DNA of 64,000 bases. Source: Micromonospora_I sp040659735. Its GTDB lineage: Bacteria; Actinomycetota; Actinomycetes; Mycobacteriales; Micromonosporaceae. Shown piece after piece: positions 59,549 through 64,000 of this stretch; position 1 is the stretch's first letter, and each line of letters starts with the position of its first letter. The position numbers were made by a program, and so were the translations under genes. Below the pieces are notes generated by a model that was given only the letters and a program-made list of their open reading frames with translations, searched no databases and was not told where the DNA came from. The stretch spans positions 186,001-250,000 of the forward strand of contig NZ_JBFANZ010000003.1 in assembly GCF_040659735.1 (NCBI RefSeq). Direction: 5' to 3'.

Positions 59549-59610
59549 AGCGGGATCTCCCTGGTCGGCGTGGAAGAGGACAGCGGGAAGCCAGCGACAA
59601 ACGCAGCCAT
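59470..59610 (-). CDS. Putative upstream overlapping ORF of the RIO kinase gene
   Basis: ATG at 59610, preceded by GAAGGAGGAAGCA, opens a 46-codon frame (MAAFVAGFPLSSSTPTREIP) that crosses the RIO start codon in another frame and stops at 59470. The ribosome site is stronger than that of the kinase itself. It may be a translated regulator of kinase expression, or simply reflect a frameshifted longer N-terminus. No homology recognised. Confidence 0.35.
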   Translation of the reverse strand: MAAFVAGFPLSSSTPTREIPLCESTTLFHRRASAAPATSTTTNRDS

Positions 59611-59805
59611 TGCTTCCTCCTTCCGCTCGACCGGGCCATGCCGGTGTGGTCGTGGGGCAGTCTCACCCGTCGGCGCCCGGCCGTCAACCGACTATTCGCG
59701 CGTTGATCATGGCCATACGCGCCATCCACCTGTCCGAATGGTCGCGTGTATCCCCATGATCAACGCGGCAGGGCCGGACGGGACGGGCGGGGCGGTTTCG
59801 GTGAG

Positions 59806-60450
59806 TCAGGCGGCGAGCACCGTGGCGATCGCGGGGATGAGACCCTCGCTGGTACGCGTCGGGGCGAAGCGCGACTCCATCCAGCTGCGCCCACGGTGCA
59901 GCCACACGCTGGGCAGCCCCATCGCCGCCGCGCCACCGATGTCGGCCTCGGGGCTGTCGCCGATGATCCAGGCGCCGTTGAGCCGCATCCGGACGCGCTC
60001 CGCGGCAAGCGCGAAGATGCGTGGGTTTGGCTTGCTGACCCCCGCCTCCTCCGAGATGACCCAGTCGGCGACGTAGCGGTCCAGGCCGGTGCGACGGATC
60101 TTCGCGTCCTGCTGCCGGATCGCCCCGTTGCTCACCACGACCGGCACCCAGCCGGCGTCACCCGCGATCCGCAACGCGCAGGCGACCAGTGGGTCGAGCC
60201 GGGTGTGCTCCACGACGCCGTCGTGCAGCGCCTCAACGAGGTCGATGGACGAGATCCGCAGGCGGTAGCGGTCGCGGATCGCGTCCGCCACGTCCCACCG
60301 GTCGGTCAGACCATCAGCATCTACGGAGAGTAGCCATTCAATGTCATCGAGTGGAGCACCGATAGTGGCCAGAAAATCCGTTCCCCAAGCGCGAAACGGC
60401 CCCACCCGGTCGAGAAGGGTGTTGTCGAGATTGAGGAGCAGGAGCGGCAC
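59806..60450 (-). CDS. HAD-superfamily (IA) hydrolase
   Basis: 214 residues, GTG start. HAD motifs: I LNLDNTLLD (nucleophile Asp), II VVVSNGAIRQQD, III Lys in GVSKPNPRIF and IV WIIGDSPEADIGGAAAMGL. The helical C1 cap lies between I and II. It is probably a phosphatase of sugar phosphates or nucleotides; substrate unknown. Single gene, with 58 bp to the nitrilase-type gene on the same strand. Confidence 0.88.
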   Translation of the reverse strand: MPLLLLNLDNTLLDRVGPFRAWGTDFLATIGAPLDDIEWLLSVDADGLTDRWDVADAIRDRYRLRISSIDLVEALHDGVVEHTRLDPLVACALRIAGDAGWVPVVVSNGAIRQQDAKIRRTGLDRYVADWVISEEAGVSKPNPRIFALAAERVRMRLNGAWIIGDSPEADIGGAAAMGLPSVWLHRGRSWMESRFAPTRTSEGLIPAIATVLAA

Positions 60451-60507
60451 TCGGGCACCCTACGTGACGGGCGCCTCGCCACAACAGACCCGTCGTGTTA
60501 ACAAAAA

Positions 60508-61374
60508 TTAGCCCGTCAGCGCGGTTCGGGCCGTTCCCTGGTGGGCGAGGCGGTCGGCGAGCATGCTGTGCGCGGCCCGGGTCGCGCCGAGTTCCGTCGG
60601 GTCGAGTACGGCCACCACGACCGACTCCCCCTCGTTGGGGCCGCGCCCGAGCGGGCGTCCCTCGGGGTCGTAGACCGCGGCGCCGCCGTTGAACCGCCAC
60701 GGCGACTCGCCGCCGACGGCGTTGGCGAAGACGACGTACATGGTGTTGTCGAGCGCGCGCGCCGCATAGTAGAGGTCGCGCCGGTGCTCTGATCCGGCGA
60801 TGTAGCCGCTCGGGCAGAGGTAGCCGTGCGCGCCCGCGGCGGCGGCGGCGCGGCCATGCTCGGGGAAGCAGGCGTCGTAGCAGACGCCCAGGCCCAGCAC
60901 CCAACCGTCGACGAGCAGGCTCGCCCCGCGCTCGCCGGGCGTGAAGAGTTCGTTCTCGTCCGGCCCCCACAGATGCTGCTTGTCGTAGCCGGCGGTGACC
61001 GTGCCGGCCCGGTCGACGACGAGCGAGGCGCAGCTCCGACGGCCGTCGTGGTGTCGCACCGCGGCACCGACCACGATCACCACGCCGCGCTCGCGCGCCG
61101 CACTGCGCAGCGGATCGAGCCGGGCGTCGTCGATCCGGCGGGCCTCGTCGGCGGCGAGGTGGGTGCCCTCGGGGTCCGCGCGCAGCGCCGGCGGATGGTA
61201 GGCCGGCAGAAAGAGCTCCGGGAGTACGGCCACGGTGGCGCCCGCGTCGGCGGCCTGGCGGACGAGGCGGGCGGCGGTCGCGGCGTTGCCGGCCACATCG
61301 CCGGGGACCGGCTCGGCCTGCACGGCGGCGACGGTCAGCGGTTGGGCGGGGAACGCGTCATCAGCTGGGGACAC
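60508..61374 (-). CDS. Carbon-nitrogen hydrolase (nitrilase superfamily)
   Basis: 288 residues, GTG start. The Glu-Lys-Cys triad is complete: AVLPELFLPAY (Glu around 52), TAGYDKQHLWGPDE (Lys around 131) and LGVCYDACFPEHGR (Cys around 165). The class cleaves amides, N-carbamoyl compounds or nitriles. DKQHLWG is more amidase-like than nitrilase-like. Divergent from the AcnR-like gene. Confidence 0.9.
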   Translation of the reverse strand: MSPADDAFPAQPLTVAAVQAEPVPGDVAGNAATAARLVRQAADAGATVAVLPELFLPAYHPPALRADPEGTHLAADEARRIDDARLDPLRSAARERGVVIVVGAAVRHHDGRRSCASLVVDRAGTVTAGYDKQHLWGPDENELFTPGERGASLLVDGWVLGLGVCYDACFPEHGRAAAAAGAHGYLCPSGYIAGSEHRRDLYYAARALDNTMYVVFANAVGGESPWRFNGGAAVYDPEGRPLGRGPNEGESVVVAVLDPTELGATRAAHSMLADRLAHQGTARTALTG

Positions 61375-61401
61375 AGCTGGATGTTAGCGGTCTCAACTCA
61401 C

Positions 61402-61421
61402 CAAGCCGTACGTACGGATTG
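61402..61421 (+). promoter_or_regulatory. Palindromic operator upstream of the AcnR-like gene
   Basis: CAAGCCGTACGTACGGATTG is a near-perfect palindrome around CCGTACGTACGG, with outer CAA/TTG, 33 bp before the TetR-type start. The same element with few changes lies upstream of acnA at 55277. The CGTAC half-site resembles the published AcnR motif of Corynebacterium (GTACTG type; from memory). Confidence 0.7.
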
Positions 61422-61453
61422 CATCGCCCGCCGCCACCTGACACGATCGACTC

Positions 61454-62038
61454 ATGCCCCGGGTAAGCCAGGATCAACTCGACGCGCGCCGCCACGAGAT
61501 TCTCGCGGCGGCGCGGGCCTGCTTCTCCCGGCACGGCTACGAGGGCGCGACGGTTCGCCGCTTGGAGGACGCCACCGGGCTGTCCCGCGGGGCCATCTTC
61601 CACCACTTCCGCGACAAGGACTCTCTCTTCCTCGCCGTCGCCGAGGACGACGCGGCCGCGATGGTCGAGACGGTGGCGCGCAACGGTCTGGTGCAGGTGA
61701 TGCGCGACCTGCTCGAGCGCGCCAAGTCCCCGGACACGACGGGGTGGCTCGGCACGCAACTGGAGGTGTCGCGGCGGCTCCGCACCGATCCGGCCTTCGC
61801 GAAGCGCTGGGCGGAACGCTCGGCGGCCATCGCGGAGGCGACCCGGGAGCGACTGATGCGCCAGCGCGACGCCGGGGTGCTGCGCGAGGACATCCCCCTC
61901 GATGTGCTGACGCGCTTTCTGGAGCTCGCCTACGACGGCCTCGTGCTGCACCTCGCCATGGGCCGCCCGGCGGGCGACCTCGGCCCGGTCCTCGACCTGG
62001 TCGAGGAGGCGGTGCGCCGCCGCCCCACGAAAAGCTGA
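61454..62038 (+). CDS. acnR: TetR-family regulator, AcnR-like
   Basis: 194 residues, ATG start (MPRVSQDQLDARRHEILAAARACFSRHGYEGATVRRLEDATG). The HTH is nearly invariant with actinobacterial AcnR (LSRGAIFHHFRDKDSLFLAVAEDD), and the downstream GLVQVMRDLLE and WLGTQLEVSRRLRTDPAF segments match too. AcnR represses aconitase and responds to citrate-type ligands. Unlike in corynebacteria it is not adjacent to acn (3.2 kb away), but a shared operator supports the link. Confidence 0.82.
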   Translation: MPRVSQDQLDARRHEILAAARACFSRHGYEGATVRRLEDATGLSRGAIFHHFRDKDSLFLAVAEDDAAAMVETVARNGLVQVMRDLLERAKSPDTTGWLGTQLEVSRRLRTDPAFAKRWAERSAAIAEATRERLMRQRDAGVLREDIPLDVLTRFLELAYDGLVLHLAMGRPAGDLGPVLDLVEEAVRRRPTKS

Positions 62039-62142
62039 TCTTCGCGGCGATCCCGACGGCCGCGCCGCGACGATCTTTGCCGAGCTGGCGTCCCTGTCCC
62101 ACAATGAGGCCCCGTCCCCCTCAACGGACAGGAGCAACTCCG

Positions 62143-63054
62143 ATGACTGTGCTGGCCGCGCCAGGTGACACGTGGGGCATCTCGGGCCCGGCGTTCCTAC
62201 TGATCTTCTTCGTCGCGGCCGCCGCGCTGACCGTGGCCGCCCTGCTGCACCGCGTGTTCCTCTTCGCCGGCGGGCGTGACGTGCGCGCCGAGCAGTTGAC
62301 CCCGGAGCAGGCGGCCTACCTCAACGGGGGCGACCGGCTCGCCGTTTACACCGCGCTCGGGGGGCTCCGTGCCGCGGGCGCGATCGGCACGGCGTCGGGC
62401 GGGGCGCTCGCCGTGACCGCGCAGATGCCCGCCGGGACCACGCCACTCGGGCAGGCGATCTACAACGCCGCCGGACAAGGGGTCCGCACGCGGGGCCTCA
62501 CCACCCATCCGTGGGTCGCTGCGGCGCTCGGGCAGCTGCGTGAGTCGCTCCAACGCGCCGGCCTCGCTGTCACCGCGGACCAGCGCCGCGCCGCGCGCCT
62601 GGTGCCGCTTCTGATGCTCGGCCTGGTCGCCCTCGGCGCGCTCCGGATCGCGGCCGGGATCGCCGGCGCCAAACCGGTGCTGTTTCTCGTGCTCCTGCTC
62701 GCCCCGGTCACCGTCGTGACGCTGGTGCTGCTGTTCGTCGTGCCGCGACAGACCCGGGCGGCGAAGGCCGCGCTGCGCGACCTGCGGGTCAGGAACCGGC
62801 ACCTGTCGCCGGCCAGCCGTCCCGCCTACGCGACCTATGGCGCGGCGGGCGCGGCGATGGGCGTCGCGCTCTTCGGGACCGCCTCGCTCTGGGCGTTCGA
62901 CCCCGCCTTCGCCGCCGAGGCCGAGGTGCAGCGCAACCTCGCGGCGGGACACGGCACCAGCACCAGTTCCAGCTCCAGCGGCAGCTCGTGCGGTGGCGGC
63001 AGCTCCTGCGGTGGCGGAGGGGGCTGCGGCGGCGGAGGGGGCTGTGGCGGATGA
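62143..63054 (+). CDS. TIGR04222-domain membrane protein with Cys-Gly tail, predicted MNIO substrate
   Basis: 303 residues (MTVLAAPGDTWGISGPAFLL). An N-terminal membrane helix, the TIGR04222 segment (LTPEQAAYLNGGDRLAVYTALGGLRAAGAI), two central helices (RLVPLLMLGLVALGALRIAAG, VLFLVLLLAPVTVVTLVLLFV) and a final hydrophobic segment follow in order. After GTSTSSSSSG the tail contains four cysteines exactly six residues apart in runs of Gly/Ser. Such a tail next to a DUF692 gene is what a post-translationally modified RiPP-like core would look like. The stop overlaps the DUF692 start (ATGA). Confidence 0.88.
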   Translation: MTVLAAPGDTWGISGPAFLLIFFVAAAALTVAALLHRVFLFAGGRDVRAEQLTPEQAAYLNGGDRLAVYTALGGLRAAGAIGTASGGALAVTAQMPAGTTPLGQAIYNAAGQGVRTRGLTTHPWVAAALGQLRESLQRAGLAVTADQRRAARLVPLLMLGLVALGALRIAAGIAGAKPVLFLVLLLAPVTVVTLVLLFVVPRQTRAAKAALRDLRVRNRHLSPASRPAYATYGAAGAAMGVALFGTASLWAFDPAFAAEAEVQRNLAAGHGTSTSSSSSGSSCGGGSSCGGGGGCGGGGGCGG

Positions 63055-63872
63055 CCCCGCAGGCGTACGGAGTGGGCATCGGGTGGCGCCCGGAGATCTC
63101 CGGGTTCATCGCCGAGCTGCCCGGGCTGCGGTTCGTCGAGGTCGTCGCGGAGACCGTGCCGGACACCGGCCCGGTGCCCGAGGGACTGGCCGAGCTGGCC
63201 GGGCGCGGCGTCGCGGTCGTACCCCACGGGGTGAAGCTCTCGCTCGGCGGCGCCGAGCCGGTCGACCCGGAGCGGGTCACGCACCTGGCCCGGGTCGCCG
63301 AGCTGGTCGGGGCGCCACTGGTCAGCGAGCACATCGCGTTCGTGCGCGCGGGCGGGGTCGAGGCGGGACATCTGCTGCCCCTGCCGCGCAGCCGGGCGGC
63401 GGTCGACGCCGTGGTCGCCAATGTGGCCCGAGCGCAGGCCGAGCTGCCGGTGCCGATCGCGCTGGAGCCGATCGCCGCGCTCTTCGACTGGCCCGACGAC
63501 GAACTGGACGAGGCCGAGTTCCTCACCGAGATCCTCGACCGCACCGGGGCGCTGCTCCTGCTCGACGTGGCCAATGTCTACGCCAACGCGGTCAACCGGG
63601 GCACCGATCCGGTCGCGCTGCTCGACCGGTTGCCGTTGGAGCGGATCGCGTACGTGCACGTCGCGGGTGGGACGGAGCACGACGGGATCTACCACGACAC
63701 GCACACGGATCCGGTCCCGTCCCCCGTCCTCGACCTGGTCCGCGCGCTCTGCGCACGGCACCGGCCACCGGCCCTGCTGCTCGAACGCGACGGCCACTAT
63801 CCGCCGGCCGACGTGCTCCGCGCCGAGCTCGACGCGATCGCCGCGGCCGGCGGATACCCGGCGGTGACGTGA
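63051..63872 (+). CDS. DUF692/MNIO-family multinuclear non-heme iron oxidase
   Basis: 273 residues, ATG overlapping the upstream stop. TIM-barrel ligands and motifs of the family: VVPHGVKLSLGG (His), LVSEHIAFVR (Glu-His), ALEPIAALFDW (Glu), LLDVANVYANAVNRG (Asp-Asn), YVHVAGGTEHDG (His), YHDTHTDPV (His-Asp-His) and LLLERDGHYPP (Glu). Characterised members oxidise peptide cysteines during RiPP maturation. The likely partner substrate is the preceding gene product. The stop overlaps the next gene (GTGA). Confidence 0.9.
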   Translation: MTPQAYGVGIGWRPEISGFIAELPGLRFVEVVAETVPDTGPVPEGLAELAGRGVAVVPHGVKLSLGGAEPVDPERVTHLARVAELVGAPLVSEHIAFVRAGGVEAGHLLPLPRSRAAVDAVVANVARAQAELPVPIALEPIAALFDWPDDELDEAEFLTEILDRTGALLLLDVANVYANAVNRGTDPVALLDRLPLERIAYVHVAGGTEHDGIYHDTHTDPVPSPVLDLVRALCARHRPPALLLERDGHYPPADVLRAELDAIAAAGGYPAVT

Positions 63873-64000
63873 ACCCGCCACCGGCGCACGACCTGGCCGC
63901 GCGGCAGGCGGAACTCGTCGCGGCGCTGGTGTCCGGGGCGCCCGTCCCCGCCGGCTTCGACGCCCGGCTCGTCGGCGTCGCCCGGACCGCCCTGCTGCGC
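63869..64000 (+). CDS. Partial gene, third member of the MNIO operon
   Basis: GTG at 63869 overlaps the DUF692 stop. The visible 44 codons read VNPPPAHDLAARQAELVAALVSG, then PVPAGFDARLVGVARTALLR, and run off the right edge. The N-terminal helical pattern resembles the unknown partner proteins that follow DUF692 in actinobacterial TIGR04222 loci (from memory); it could be the substrate-binding/recognition partner that most MNIO enzymes need. Confidence 0.65.
   Translation, partial: MNPPPAHDLAARQAELVAALVSGAPVPAGFDARLVGVARTALLR

Noticed and set aside
61375..61453. Riboswitch before the TetR gene
   Set aside because: The structure is explained by the 20-bp palindromic operator and the leader is too short for a known riboswitch.

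Overview
The window is high-GC actinobacterial chromosome, most likely from Micromonosporaceae (Micromonospora/Salinispora-like). The evidence is strong G/C bias at third codon positions, many GTG starts and 4-bp ATGA/GTGA stop-start overlaps. The gene content also fits: fabG-fabI-ferrochelatase, DUF3097, SPFH-NfeD, MoxR-DUF58-VWA, acnA with an AcnR-type TetR gene, and TIGR04222-DUF692. The family level is inference; no marker gene such as rRNA is present, and no intact tRNA or CRISPR array was seen.

Region 1 (1-7.1 kb) is accessory and decaying. It holds two small unknown genes, an XRE-type regulator overlapping an HD-domain nucleotidase-like gene, a broken GNAT-PIN fusion gene, a tRNA-like scar, and an ECF sigma/membrane-protein pair. 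That pair is bracketed by an intact IS5-family element (5085-6053) and an inverted fragment of the same element (3466-3664). A shredded nitroreductase-like gene abuts the IS and a frameshifted small repeat protein follows.

Region 2 (7.2-14.7 kb) has a secreted C39-like peptidase divergent from an ArsR-like regulator, and a TetR regulator divergent from a quinone-oxidoreductase-like gene with two palindromic operators between them. It continues with a PucR-type regulator, a SpoU/TrmH RNA methyltransferase and a membrane protein. Region 3 (14.8-33.3 kb) is mostly housekeeping: SPFH-NfeD, a serine hydrolase, DUF3097, a HAD phosphatase, ferrochelatase, FabI, FabG, a MoxR-DUF58-VWA operon, two PH-domain membrane proteins, a PAP2-like protein, a sirtuin, a FlK-like thioesterase and an MBL hydrolase. 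Several small genes that are easily missed lie here, and one leader ORF has its ribosome binding site inside a hairpin (23813-23845).

Region 4 (33.4-54.9 kb) holds a PfkB kinase, a secreted AA10 lytic polysaccharide monooxygenase, asparagine synthetase and aminopeptidase P. It also holds a two-gene cassette joining a membrane/tandem TrkA-N/RyR protein to a SLOG-like nucleotide-binding protein (39520-41774). These are followed by formaldehyde dehydrogenase, an MFS exporter, nitronate monooxygenase, a CHRD protein and a very large secreted two-catalytic-domain amylopullulanase. Polysaccharide use (LPMO and pullulanase) is a theme.

Region 5 (55-64 kb) contains a VOC-family gene remnant, aconitase, a RIO-type kinase, a HAD protein, a nitrilase-family enzyme and an AcnR-like TetR gene whose upstream palindrome recurs in front of aconitase. 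At the right edge is an overlapping operon of a TIGR04222 membrane protein ending in a periodic Cys-Gly tail, a DUF692/MNIO iron enzyme and a third partial gene. This is the best candidate here for an undescribed system: a large membrane protein whose tail looks like the substrate of a RiPP-type cysteine-modifying oxidase.
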